In this document: in pieces, positions 29,600 through 39,292 of the stretch
Layout: each line of letters opens with the position of its first letter
How positions within the stretch are numbered: position 1 is the first letter of the stretch
DNA from: Bacteroidota bacterium
GTDB taxonomy: Bacteria > Bacteroidota > Bacteroidia > Chitinophagales > Chitinophagaceae
DNA length: 64,000 bases
NCBI GenBank assembly: GCA_016715505.1
Contig: JADJZY010000013.1
Coordinates: 49,842 to 113,841 of the forward strand
Reading direction: 5' to 3'
The notes under the pieces: generated by a model
Seen by the model: the letters and a program-made list of their open reading frames with translations, nothing else
What the model was told of the DNA's origin: nothing
Database searches by the model: none
Translations under genes and position numbers: made by a program

Positions 29600-30823
29600 T
29601 TAGTATAATATCCGAAGACGAATGGTTTGTGGAATATCCCTTAAAGCCTGTATCATTTCCGATTGATAATCACTGCCAATATCTGTTATCACATAACCGA
29701 TATCTTCCTGTGTTTTTAAATACTGTGCCTGAATATTGGCTGAATAGTTTGCAAGTATGGTATTGATTTTTGCGAGAATGCCGGGTACATTTCCATGAAC
29801 ATGTAACATGCGATGTGAATGGGTAAACGCAGGCAACTGAACTTCGGGAAAATTAACGGCTCCGTAAGTATCCCCCTTATTGACAAATTGAATGAGTTTT
29901 CGCGTCACAAAATCACCAATATTTTTCTGGGCCTCTTCGGTACTTCCACCGATATGGGGTGTGAGTAGCGTATTGGACAATCCTCTCAAAGGGCTTTCAA
30001 AACCTTCATCATTATTCACCGGTTCATACGGAAAAACATCAACCGATGCCCCATGAATTTGATGGGTCGAAAGAGCATACTGCAAGGCATCAATATCTAC
30101 CACATGACCTCTGGACAAATTGAGAAATACGGCACTGGGCTTCATCAGTTTAAATTCATCCGAACCCATTAATCGGGTATTTTCAGAACGACCGTCTACA
30201 TGTAAACTCACCACATCGGAAATCTTCAATAATTCCTGTAGGGATTGACATTTACGTGCATTGCCCAAGGCCAGTTTATCTACAACATCGTAAAACACAA
30301 CTTGCATCCCCATGGCTTCCGCTAAAACAGATAATTGCGAACCAATATTTCCATAGCCAACAATCCCCAATGTTTTTCCCCGAATTTCAAAACTATTCGA
30401 TGCGCTCTTGTCCCATTGGCCGGCGTGTAATAAAACTATTTTTAGTGACCACATTCCGAATGAGCATAATCATTTCGCCAATCGCTAATTCTACCACAGA
30501 ACGGGTATTGCTGTATGGCGCATTAAACACCGGAATTCCTTTGCAGAACAGGCATTTAAATCTAACTGGTTTGTACCGATACAGAATACCCCAATCCCCA
30601 ATAATTTATTGGCATGCGATAATATTTTTTCAGTAACCTGCGTTTTTGACCGAATACCTAATAAGTGAACATCTCGAATAGCGTCAGCAAGAACTTCTTC
30701 CGTCATAGCACCTGAGTGTCTGATAATCTGATACGATTCCTCCTCAAACAAATCAATAGCTTGTTGATGAATATTTTCTAATAATAGAATACGGATTTTA
30801 TTTTTGGGATAAGAGATCATCAT
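29600..30823 (-). CDS. serA: D-3-phosphoglycerate dehydrogenase with ACT domain (two frameshifts)
   Basis: First enzyme of serine synthesis, oxidising 3-phosphoglycerate with NAD. About 408 residues after repair, starting MMISYPKNKIRILLLENIHQ at 30823. The Rossmann motif is LGIVGYGNIGSQLS; catalytic residues are in LNLSRGHVVD (Arg), VDVFPYEPVNND (Glu) and LLTPHIGGSTEEAQ (His); and a C-terminal ACT domain (HGNVPGILAKINTILANYSA) suggests feedback inhibition by serine. Frame breaks near 30545 (A run) and 30435 (T run) are each cured by one added base, giving KGIPVFNAPYSNTRSVVELA and KNSFLLHAGQWDKSASN. It is separated from serB upstream by small-element copy 2. Confidence 0.88.
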
Positions 30824-30985
30824 TCAGGCATTTCTTTCATTCGGATTGGTCCATCAAGTTACATGCTAATTCCAATTCCAACTATAAATATTCCAAAGGA
30901 GTGAAGTGAAATTTGGACGATCTTGAAATCGAAATCAGTTTGAAACAAGCAGCCGAAGTTAATAACAAATTTTGAAAGCTAAATA

Positions 30986-31219
30986 GGGGCTACTGAATAT
31001 CGCTCAAAATGAGTGTTAATGGTCATTTAAGTGAAATTTAAGACGCCTTCGTGCACACTTTTTGAAGCCGTATTTCCGAAAAGTGTTCACTTGAAATACA
31101 TAATTCTCGCTACTCAGAAATACTGCATCTTCTGCGTTGCGGGCAAATCGCAGTATAGAAATACAGCTTCATTACCCGCGCCTTGAATCTACAGCATTTC
31201 TGAGTTATTCAGTAGCCCC
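30986..31219. mobile_element. Small non-autonomous inverted-repeat element, copy 2 (234 bp)
   Basis: Ends GGGGCTACTGAATA and TATTCAGTAGCCCC are perfect 14-bp inverted repeats, flanked by perfect 6-bp direct repeats TAAATA (30980-30985 and 31220-31225), the pattern of an insertion with target duplication. No coding potential. Read on the minus strand, the region from CTCAGAAATGCTG to TGCAGTATTTCTGAG folds into a long stem whose two apparent mismatches are G-U wobble pairs; inside it GCGGGTAA pairs with TTGCCCGC, again with one wobble. It lies between serB and serA in the otherwise co-directional serine gene cluster. It is the shorter, better preserved relative of copy 1 at 22604. Confidence 0.8.
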
Positions 31220-31273
31220 TAAATAGATAAGCCCGGCTTCCTTTAATTCGTTGAATGGATTTAAAGTGGATTC

Positions 31274-31935
31274 TTAAAACACCTTTTCATCCTGCGCCAT
31301 GAGCACATCAAAGGAATAAATAACCCGGTCGGCATATTCATACAACTGTTTTCGATCGATATGTTCTGCATACAAATAAAAGCGCTCTGCCTGCCCATGT
31401 ATTTTTATTTCAGCATCCGTATAACCATCCCCAACAACGATAACTTCCTCAGGCAATTTCAATTGTTTCAAAACCATTACTTTACCACCCGGTTTGGATA
31501 AAGGATTATTTGAATCGTACCCAATCACTTCTCCATCCTCATTCCATAAAAAATTATTCGCAAAAATATGGTCAGGTGCTATGCCTAAATCCTTCACAAC
31601 ATCTTGTATATATTCCTGAAAACCTCCGGATACAATATATATCTTCTCGCAATTCTTTCTAAAAAAATCCTGATTACTTACGACTGAATTCGTCAATCTT
31701 TTTTTAATTGCTCAATCAAGTCGGTGATATGATTTTGTCGAATTGGCAAGAGGTCAATGCGTTTTTGCAAAGCTTCATCAAAACCAATTTCTCCACTCAT
31801 GGCTTGTTCGGTGAGCCGCTTTATTTGTGCAATGCGTTCTTCGCGATTCATCACACTTGTCAAACAAATATCAGAAAGTACATCCAGGGCCTCGCAACGG
31901 GTTAGGGTACTGTCAAAATCGATGATTAAAAACAT
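31274..31935 (-). CDS. serB: Phosphoserine phosphatase-like HAD hydrolase (one frameshift)
   Basis: HAD-superfamily phosphatase of about 220 residues with all motifs: motif I DFDSTLTRCEALDVL (nucleophile Asp), motif II IYIVSGGFQEYI, and motif IV VVGDGYTDAEIKIHG. The four-helix cap is short, as in phosphoserine phosphatases. The frame breaks at a run of seven A (near 31697, minus strand); eight A give QLKKRLTNSVVSNQDFF. It lies 10 bases downstream of the GlcD-type oxidase gene and upstream of serA and serC, and would release serine from phosphoserine in the cytosol. Confidence 0.84.
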
Positions 31936-31944
31936 ACTTGCTGA

Positions 31945-33345
31945 TTAAAATATTTTGCCGGGATTTAAAATACCTCTGGGATCAAAAACCTGTTTAATGC
32001 CTCTCATCAAATCTAATTGCCATTCCGGCATCACAATGGGCATATACTCCTTCTGAACCAAACCAATCCCATGCTCACCGCTGATCGTCCCTTTGAGTGA
32101 ATAACATAATTGAAAGATTTCCCGAATGGCTTCTTTTACTTCATGATTCCAATAAGAATCTGTCAATTGATCTTTCAGGATATTGACATGCAGATTGCCA
32201 TCTCCGGCATGTCCATAACAGACCGTGCGCAATCCATAACGAGCAGCAATTTCCTTGACCCCATGATAAAGAGCAGGCAGGGAAGCCCGGGGCACTACCG
32301 TATCTTCTTCTTTATACACATTGCCCTTTTTTGTCGCCTCTCCGATACTCCGGCGCAAACGCCAAAACTGATTTTTTTTATCTTCACTATCCGCCATCAG
32401 CACATTGATGCAACCGTTGGTGTCTAATACGGCATACATTGCTTCGATCGATTTTTCGACCTCCAACAAATCGAACCCATCCGCCTCGATGAGCAAATAT
32501 GCTTTAACCGCTGCATCATGCTGAAAAGGTATTCCGGTGAGATTCGATGAAAGTTCAAATGCAAGGGGCTCCACAAATTCGCAAACAGAGGGTGTTTGTC
32601 CGGCCAAAAAAAGTGCATTCACGGCCCTGCAAACCTGTTCAGCAGAATCAAAAGAAGCCAACAAAAGAATTTAGTATTTGAGTAAAGGCAATACACGAAG
32701 TACCATACTGCTGATGATCCCAAGGGTACCTTCGCTTCCTATCATCAGATGGGTCAGGTTGTATCCGCTCGAATATTTCAGGGTATCTGCACCGGTCCAC
32801 ATGATTCGACCATCTGGCAAAACCACTTCAAGATTCAAGACATAATCACGGGTGGTTCCGTACTTCACTGCTTTGGGCCCACCACTGGAATGCGCAATAT
32901 TTCCTCCCATCATACAACTCCCTTTACTGGCCGGATCCGGCGGATAAAACAAATCATAACTTGTAAGGGCTTGTTGCAATGCTTCATTAATCACGCCGGG
33001 TTGCAAGGTGACCTGAAAATTATCACGATCAATATGCTGAATGGCATTCATGCGTTCAACACTTAAAACGACTCCACCATAAACGGGCAAAGCACCACCA
33101 CTTAAACCCGTACCTGCCCCTCTTGGAGTTACCGCTATCAATTCCTGATGACAATATTGAAGTATCGCTGAAATCTCTTCTTTGGTTTCAGGCAATAAAA
33201 CGAGCTCCGGTTGAAAAGTTAAATCCTCTGTATGATCATGGGCATATCGTTCAAATAATTCATGCTGCACATCCATCATTTGTTCCGGACGTAAAATGGT
33301 CCGAAAGTATAGTCGGTCGGCTTCCGAGATAGGTTTAAATTTCAT
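31945..33345 (-). CDS. GlcD-type FAD-linked oxidase, glycolate/D-lactate dehydrogenase-like (premature TAA)
   Basis: FAD-dependent 2-hydroxyacid dehydrogenase of the GlcD/D-lactate type, about 465 residues. The N-terminal FAD-binding domain shows AVTPRGAGTGLSGGALPVYG and MMGGNIAHSSGGPKAVKYG; the C-terminal oxidase domain shows CYGHAGDGNLHVNI and GTISGEHGIGLVQKEY. The frame is interrupted at 32671-32673 by TAA between PLLKY and ILLLASFD with no frame change; Gln (CAA) would need one transition. The C-terminal Fe-S domain seen in some fused relatives is absent. It is likely co-transcribed with serB. Substrate could be glycolate, D-lactate or D-2-hydroxyglutarate. The last is tempting because SerA can produce it, but that is speculation. 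Confidence 0.83.
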
Positions 33346-33492
33346 ACAATCGGCTTAAAATCCTGGCGACAAAGATAATCGCGTGGGATGGGATTTCGGT
33401 TTTTCCTATTCATGAAACGAGAATCGGGTTAAATCCAGTCCATCAAAACAATCACTCATTTTCAAGCACTTTCAAATACCAATTATTTGACA

Positions 33493-33500
33493 TACATTTG
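33493..33500 (+). promoter_or_regulatory. Putative -7 promoter box
   Basis: TACATTTG fits TAnnTTTG, 19 bases before the ATG at 33520. The -33 side is not convincing. Confidence 0.45.
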
Positions 33501-33519
33501 CGGCTGATTTTAACCGAAA

Positions 33520-33895
33520 ATGAACCGGAATACGCTCTATCAGAGCCTTCATTTTATTATGTGTATTTTGCTGTTTGTTTACGCTGAGCTCGTTCGCCGG
33601 CGAAGGCAATTCAGTAAAAATTATTCCGGACAGTACCAATACCTTCGCGCAATTTGAAATTTCCCGCATCAGGAAATCCATTTATAAAATCAAATTCAGC
33701 AACGAAAAAGGACAAGTTCTGGATCAACGAAAAGAGGAAATCAGTGATTCAGCCAAATTAATTGCATTCAATTGGAAAGGGCTACCACCCGGACTATATT
33801 TTGTAACCCTTGAAAATAAAAACGAAGAATTAAAGCTGATGTTTATCAAAAAGGGCGAAACGGCAGATCCCGCAATCACTGAGCGTCATCAGTAA
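33520..33895 (+). CDS. Small secreted beta-sandwich protein (one frameshift)
   Basis: About 125 residues after repair. One added A at the start (ATGAAAACC) joins a signal peptide (MKTGIRSIRAFILLCVFCCL, then FTLSSFAGE) to a beta-rich domain (SIYKIKFSNEKGQVLDQRKE, GLPPGLYFVTLENKNEELKL) that resembles the fold of T9SS sorting domains or SprB-type strands without the usual end. I recognise no named family. It converges on and overlaps by 20 bases the LolA-like gene on the other strand. Function unknown. Confidence 0.5.
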
Positions 33896-34601
33896 AAACA
33901 GTATCCGGAAACCGGGAATTGATTTTGTATCCGATAAATTTAATTTGAATATATCCGGGCTCCTTTAAATTTTTGTCTGATTTTGGTGCCGACTTCTTGT
34001 TCAAATCCACTGACATCATTTTAGGTACTTTTATTTTATTCACCTCCACTTTGATCAGCAATGCATCCGGTAAACCATACTTTTTATAGGCTCCAAAAAT
34101 ACTGCTGGTCTCCAGGGTACCATTGTTTTTAGTAGTCATTTGCGACTTGTATATCAGAGGATCTTTTACATCAATCCAAAACTTACCCAATATCAATTCG
34201 TTATCCGTTTTGAGCGGTATCACATTCACCACCGCACAATCATGCCCATCAATGGTTTCATACCCCGAAATCACCGTGGTATATGATGCAGTATCCATCA
34301 ACAAGGCATTGACATCCTGCATGGGATTTTGTTTGGGTAGAAAAAAAATACCCTTTGCCTTGATTTTGAATTTTCCGGGCTGCTTAAAAAAAACCTTTCC
34401 TTGCATATCCCTCATCTTTACACCCGGAATATCGAAATGCATTTGCACAGAAGCTGTATAATCCTGTATCACCTGCATGCGCTGATTGAGCTGACGAATT
34501 AAAACTTTTGCATCCTGCTGCGCGTGAGCCGTATTCAGGGCAAATAACATCAACAACCCGAATCCTCTTTGAAGCCATTTTTGTGTTAGGAATTTCATCA
34601 T
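33876..34601 (-). CDS. LolA-like outer-membrane lipoprotein-sorting protein
   Basis: 241 residues with signal peptide (LQRGFGLLMLFALNTAHAQQ) and the LolA/LppX half-barrel pattern (YTASVQMHFDIPGVKMRDMQ, GKVFFKQPGKFKIKAKGIFF, YETIDGHDCAVVNVIPLKTD). Such periplasmic proteins carry lipids or lipoproteins. Its ATG overlaps the stop of the ABC-2 permease gene by 4 bases, so the three genes (ATPase, permease, LolA-like) form one operon. The link suggests periplasmic hand-over of something the ABC transporter handles, but this is inference. Confidence 0.75.
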   Translation of the reverse strand: MMKFLTQKWLQRGFGLLMLFALNTAHAQQDAKVLIRQLNQRMQVIQDYTASVQMHFDIPGVKMRDMQGKVFFKQPGKFKIKAKGIFFLPKQNPMQDVNALLMDTASYTTVISGYETIDGHDCAVVNVIPLKTDNELILGKFWIDVKDPLIYKSQMTTKNNGTLETSSIFGAYKKYGLPDALLIKVEVNKIKVPKMMSVDLNKKSAPKSDKNLKEPGYIQIKFIGYKINSRFPDTVFTDDAQ

Positions 34602-35446
34602 GCTTTCATATCTTTTTTATTAAAAATCCAAATCGAGGCCAATAAAAATACAATAATATGAACCACCAATACCCCACATGAAAATAGAATATCCTGCATC
34701 GGCACCGGGTCCTCAAATAAACTTTTCCAGGAAATCATATGTGTGGTAAACAGAAATGGTTTTACCAAATCAAAACTCGGTAAATCAAACATTCCGATGA
34801 TGGTAAAGACAATTATAATAGCCATGACACTCACGATTGGCGTGATCGAATTATCCATGATAGCCGACAATAAATTAGCCAGTCCGGCTACCACACCTAA
34901 TGATAAGAAGGCAATCACAAATGCCAATCCCCATCTCCATTGAATATCGTCGGCGCGTATAACAGTCAATCCCTCGCTATTGAGTGCCATCAAATCACCA
35001 TCTCCGAATATCCATTTAGAGACGAACAAAGCAAAAAAGCCCAAAACCAGGAGTAAGATCAGCGTGTAAAATAAACCCGCAATCCACTTGGCAATGATAA
35101 TTTGTGTGCGGCTAGCAGGACGGGTCAGTAAAAAACGAATGGTCCCCTGAGCAATTTCTCCACTCACCAAATCTCCTGTTACCAAAGCCACTAATAAAGG
35201 CATTTGTACGATGAGGGTTTGTAATACAATAAAACAGATCAGGTTGCCATTCAATACCTCTCCCTGAATTTGAAAAGTGGATTCAAACTGCTGAGTCACA
35301 AAAGATAAAATTTCTTTGCCATCCTGGTAAAAAGCCGATTGCAACATCACACAAATAAAGGAAATCACACCAATGCCAATATAACTACGGGGACGCCGAA
35401 TGGTCTTGTATAATTCGTTTTTCAGGATGGCCCCAAAGCTGCTCAT
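34598..35446 (-). CDS. ABC-2 type transporter permease
   Basis: 282-residue permease with six predicted TM segments (SYIGIGVISFICVMLQSAFY, LIVQMPLLVALVTGDLVSGE, WIAGLFYTLILLLVLGFFAL, LAFVIAFLSLGVVAGLANLL, VSVMAIIIVFTIIGMFDLP, LFSCGVLVVHIIVFLLASIW). The motif EIAQGTIRFLLTRPASRTQI is typical of NatB/CcmB-like ABC-2 permeases. It starts 3 bases after its ATPase and overlaps the LolA-like gene. Related to gliding-associated GldF-type permeases, but no Gld marker is adjacent. Confidence 0.85.
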   Translation of the reverse strand: MSSFGAILKNELYKTIRRPRSYIGIGVISFICVMLQSAFYQDGKEILSFVTQQFESTFQIQGEVLNGNLICFIVLQTLIVQMPLLVALVTGDLVSGEIAQGTIRFLLTRPASRTQIIIAKWIAGLFYTLILLLVLGFFALFVSKWIFGDGDLMALNSEGLTVIRADDIQWRWGLAFVIAFLSLGVVAGLANLLSAIMDNSITPIVSVMAIIIVFTIIGMFDLPSFDLVKPFLFTTHMISWKSLFEDPVPMQDILFSCGVLVVHIIVFLLASIWIFNKKDMKA

Positions 35447-35449
35447 AAT

Positions 35450-36373
35450 TTATTGATTCGTGATTTCTAAAAAGTATTTTTCAAGTTGATTGCGATAATC
35501 AATACGGTAGAAGCTTTGCCCCACCTTTTGTAAATTTTCCAACAACAGCGGAATTTCTTCCTTCGACATTTGTAAATCCAAATATCTACCATCCAAAACA
35601 GCATGACGTTCTGTAAAAAAAGGATTTCCTAACCAACTCGGTGCGGTATCTGGCTTTTCGGGGAGTTCAATGCTCACCCTTAGTTTTTGTTGCGAAAGTA
35701 ATTCTGTGGTTGGGCCCTGAACCACCATTTTCCCTTTATGAATCACAATCAAATCGGTACATATTTCCTGAACCTCATTTAAGATATGCGACGAAAATAA
35801 AAAGGTAATGCCCTTTTCCCGATTCAATTGCAGAATCACTTCACGCAAATCAATGATTCCCTGTGGATCCAAACCCGTATTGGGCTCATCCAATATGACC
35901 ACTTCCGGTTGATGCAATAATGCTTGGGCCAAACCCAATCGCTGTTTCATTCCATGCGAATAAGCTTTCACAGCATCTTTTTCTCTTCCCTTTAAACCTA
36001 CTAATTGTAACAATTCGTCATAATCCGCTTTGGTTTTTCTACATCCTGATGCCCGGCCTAACAATTGAAGGTTTTCCAATGCACTCAAATAGGTATAAAA
36101 ATCAGGCTTTTCGATAATGCAACCAATACGATTCATGATCGAAGAGCGATGGCTTTTTAAACTTTCACCAAACCAAAGTATTTCGCCCGAATCCGGTCGA
36201 ATTAAATCCGTCATCATGCGTAAGGTGGTACTTTTACCCGAACCATTCGGGCCTAAAAAACCGCAAATACTACCAGGCATGACCTCGAAGCTGATATCAT
36301 CGACTGCCCGGAAATTTCCATAATTTTTGACCAGATTTTTTGCGGAGATGACAGGTATTTTCGACATTTTCAA
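35450..36373 (-). CDS. ABC transporter ATP-binding protein (ABC-2 exporter)
   Basis: 307 residues. Walker A FLGPNGSGKSTTLRMM, Q-loop CIIEKPDF, signature YSHGMKQRLGLAQALL, Walker B EVVILDEPNTGLDPQG and switch His LFSSHILNE are all intact. The C-terminal 80 residues form the extra domain common to NatA/GldA-like ATPases. It powers the permease encoded immediately downstream. Confidence 0.9.
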   Translation of the reverse strand: MKMSKIPVISAKNLVKNYGNFRAVDDISFEVMPGSICGFLGPNGSGKSTTLRMMTDLIRPDSGEILWFGESLKSHRSSIMNRIGCIIEKPDFYTYLSALENLQLLGRASGCRKTKADYDELLQLVGLKGREKDAVKAYSHGMKQRLGLAQALLHQPEVVILDEPNTGLDPQGIIDLREVILQLNREKGITFLFSSHILNEVQEICTDLIVIHKGKMVVQGPTTELLSQQKLRVSIELPEKPDTAPSWLGNPFFTERHAVLDGRYLDLQMSKEEIPLLLENLQKVGQSFYRIDYRNQLEKYFLEITNQ

Positions 36374-36499
36374 GAAGCGAAGCTAATCTGATTCCAAGGG
36401 TTTTGGTATCGTTTCTGTTGATACAACATATTTGACGCATCAACCTCTGCTCATTTTTTCAATCTAAAAATAAGTTCACGTTGCTTGTGAAAAAGATTT

Positions 36500-37183
36500 T
36501 TAGTAATCCTGATTATTCTCAATCACAAACAATCCCAAACTATCAATACCCAAAGAACCTGGATTACCTTTTAAATACATGGTATAAAATACGCCCGGTT
36601 TAAACGATCGAATGGGTTGGCTATAAATAGTGTTTTGCGTGGAAGTTTCATTCACGATATAAAATAAACTATCGTTGGCTGCATAAGTTTCAAATTCACT
36701 ATAATCGGCATTGGTATATGAAGTATGCACTAAAGCCCCCGTTTTGCCATTCACCAAATCAACCATGGGTGCTGTATTGCTCAAATGCAGGAATCGCATT
36801 TTATAATAAGATCCCTTGGGCGTAATAAAGCTTTCTTCAAAAATTCGGTAACGCACCGACCCGGATGAATCAAATACAAACACCGCATAGTTTTTATTTT
36901 CGCCAATCGTAATGGCAGTATCTCCGATTACATTTCCAGCGATATCTTTAATGTGCAGTTTATGTCGTGTTGCAATATACGGGGCAAACAAACTATAGTT
37001 TAAATACTCAATATCGGTGGCATAAACCCTTTTGTAATCCATATCAATATTTACGCCACCCGAAAGGTGCGAAGCGTTGATGACCCTCATCTTACCTATC
37101 GCATTTTGTACCTTACGGCCTTCACATGAAATCAATGATGCGGCCAAAAAAGCGCATATTCCTATAATTGTAATTTTTCTCAT
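36500..37183 (-). CDS. DUF4397-domain lipoprotein
   Basis: 227 residues with a lipobox (MRKITIIGICAFLAASLISC). The body shows the DUF4397 pattern of two beta-rich repeats: KMRVINASHLSGGVNIDMDY and KMRFLHLSNTAPMVDLVNGK, each followed by a YAVFVFDSSG or LFYIVNETST strand. Members are abundant in Bacteroidota and of unknown function. It is monocistronic or weakly linked to the rhomboid gene 37 bases upstream. Confidence 0.78.
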   Translation of the reverse strand: MRKITIIGICAFLAASLISCEGRKVQNAIGKMRVINASHLSGGVNIDMDYKRVYATDIEYLNYSLFAPYIATRHKLHIKDIAGNVIGDTAITIGENKNYAVFVFDSSGSVRYRIFEESFITPKGSYYKMRFLHLSNTAPMVDLVNGKTGALVHTSYTNADYSEFETYAANDSLFYIVNETSTQNTIYSQPIRSFKPGVFYTMYLKGNPGSLGIDSLGLFVIENNQDY

Positions 37184-37220
37184 GAGTTTGATGAATTTGC
37201 TGTTTTGAGCAAGCGTAAAT

Positions 37221-37838
37221 TTAATTGAAAAAACGGGGATGTTGAATTTGTTCGATGAAATAAGGAATTATGGAGGGGTGAAACACCATTGGAAACAACA
37301 TCCCGTACAATGCCCCAAACAGGTGAGCACCATGGGCAATATTGTCGCTTTGTTGTTTACTCATATAGGTTGAATACCATAAATATCCGATGGCAAACAA
37401 AATTGCCGGTATCGGAATGATAAAATTGATTCGCAATTCCGCCCATGGATCCAGTAAAATAAAGGAAAATAAAACTGCTGAAACTGCGCCGCTCGCCCCC
37501 AGTGAACGATACCAGGAATGATCTTTATGTTTCACAAAATCCGGTAAAGCGGCCACCACCAGCGCGGAAACATAAAATAGCGGAAACATCCATTGGTTTC
37601 CAAACATACCGGCATACGCTTCTTCCACAGCCCTTCCGAAAAAAAACAAGGTGAGCATGTTAAAAATCAGATGCATATAATCAGCATGCACAAAACCATG
37701 GGTCACAAATCGCCACCACTCCTTCGAGCGTTGAATGAGATAAGGGTAAAAAACCGACTTATCCCACCAATCTCCATTTTGAAAAGCACCGATACTTATC
37801 AATACCGTGGCGATCAAAATAAAATAAGTTGTCATCAT
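37221..37838 (-). CDS. Rhomboid family intramembrane serine protease
   Basis: 205 residues with about six TM helices. The catalytic dyad is visible: Ser in SLGASGAVSAVLF (the GASG motif) and His in NIAHGAHLFGALYG. The WWRFVTHGFVHADYMHLIFN loop is also typical. It overlaps the aminotransferase gene by 4 bases. Substrates are unknown. Confidence 0.9.
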   Translation of the reverse strand: MMTTYFILIATVLISIGAFQNGDWWDKSVFYPYLIQRSKEWWRFVTHGFVHADYMHLIFNMLTLFFFGRAVEEAYAGMFGNQWMFPLFYVSALVVAALPDFVKHKDHSWYRSLGASGAVSAVLFSFILLDPWAELRINFIIPIPAILFAIGYLWYSTYMSKQQSDNIAHGAHLFGALYGMLFPMVFHPSIIPYFIEQIQHPRFFN

Positions 37839-39034
37839 GCGGGCTGACCATTATAGGTTTCCAGTGCTTTTTCCAAACAATCCATAGCCTGATTGATATC
37901 GTCTGTATTTAGCACATACGCAAAGCGCACTTCATCTTTCCCCAATCCCGGAGTTGAATAAAAACCGGATGCAGGTGCCATCATCACCGTTTGTCCCTGA
38001 TAAGAAAATGATTCCAGCAACCAACGACAAAAATCTTCGGCGTTCGCCACAGGTAATTTAGCCATGGCATAAAACGCGCCTCCCGGATTCGGACAAAGAA
38101 CTCCCGGAATCTTATTCAAACGGCTCACCAATAAATCTCTGCGTTTTAAATACTCGGCCTTGATTTCGTCAAAGTAATCGGCAGGCAAATCCACAGCTGC
38201 TTCACCGGCAATCTGGGCAAAACTTGGCGGACTCAAACGGGCTTGCGCAAATTTCATGGCTGCTTCATAAACAGCTACATTTTTGGTTACAAAGGCGCCA
38301 ATTCGCCCGCCACAAGCGCTGTATCTTTTCGAGATTGTATCCATTAAGATGACGTGCTGATCCAATCCTTCCAGATTCATGGCCGAAATATGCTGATGAC
38401 CGTCATAACAAAATTCGCGATAGGCTTCGTCCGAAAATAAAAATAAATCATACTTCAAGCAGATATTTTTCAACACATCCATTTCCTCAGCCGAATACAA
38501 ATATCCTGTCGGATTATTCGGATTACAGATCATGATGGCCTTGGTGCGATCCGTGATATTTTTTTCAAAGTCTTCAATGGGCGGCAGTTTAAATCCATCT
38601 TCAATACTCGAAGAAATAGGCTTTATCGTCACCTGTGAAGCCACAGCAAAGCCGTTATAGTTGGCATAAAAAGGTTCAGGAATTATAATTTCATCACCAG
38701 GGTCCAAACAGGCCATCATGGCAAATAAAATCGCTTCACTTCCCCCGGTAGTTACAATAATCTGCTGGGGCGTCAGTTCAATCCCAAAGCGTTGGTAATA
38801 TTCACAAAGCTTTTTGCGATAACTTTCGAATCCTGCACTATGACTATATTCCAATACTTTCATGTCCGTATGTCGCACGGCATCCATCACCGAAGGAGGT
38901 GTTACAATATCGGGTTGCCCAATGTTTAAATGAAACACTTTTATACCCCGCTTTTTAGCTGCCTCTGCATAAGGAACAAGTTTACGAATTGGCGAAGGCG
39001 GCATTTGCTCGCCACGATGTGAAATACCCGGCAT
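37835..39034 (-). CDS. PLP-dependent class I/II aminotransferase (AspC/AspB-like)
   Basis: About 400 residues from ATG 39034 (MPGISHRGEQMPPSPIRKL); a longer reading to 39127 is possible but relatives start near this point. Family motifs: YSHSAGFESYRKKL, IMICNPNNPTGYLYSAEE, DEAYREF, and PLP lysine in DTISKRYSACGGRIG. Substrate is probably aspartate or an aromatic/branched amino acid. It overlaps the rhomboid gene by 4 bases. Confidence 0.88.
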   Translation of the reverse strand: MPGISHRGEQMPPSPIRKLVPYAEAAKKRGIKVFHLNIGQPDIVTPPSVMDAVRHTDMKVLEYSHSAGFESYRKKLCEYYQRFGIELTPQQIIVTTGGSEAILFAMMACLDPGDEIIIPEPFYANYNGFAVASQVTIKPISSSIEDGFKLPPIEDFEKNITDRTKAIMICNPNNPTGYLYSAEEMDVLKNICLKYDLFLFSDEAYREFCYDGHQHISAMNLEGLDQHVILMDTISKRYSACGGRIGAFVTKNVAVYEAAMKFAQARLSPPSFAQIAGEAAVDLPADYFDEIKAEYLKRRDLLVSRLNKIPGVLCPNPGGAFYAMAKLPVANAEDFCRWLLESFSYQGQTVMMAPASGFYSTPGLGKDEVRFAYVLNTDDINQAMDCLEKALETYNGQPA

Positions 39035-39292
39035 AATTGTTTTTTGAATCAACAAATATAATGGGCTTTGTTCGTATTCCGTGGCATCGTTTGCGGGAGT
39101 TTTTGGGGGCATGTCGCTTATCATCATTTTTGCTTCTGTAAGGCCCCTCCGAAACAGGCGACAACAGGAAATTGGCTCTTAACCCGACAAAAATTAAGAC
39201 TATACTTGATCTTGTTGCAAAAGTTGAAAAATCCATGTTGTTTATAGTATTTTTTCGAAAAATGATTTATCTTGTTTTTAATTGGACAAACC

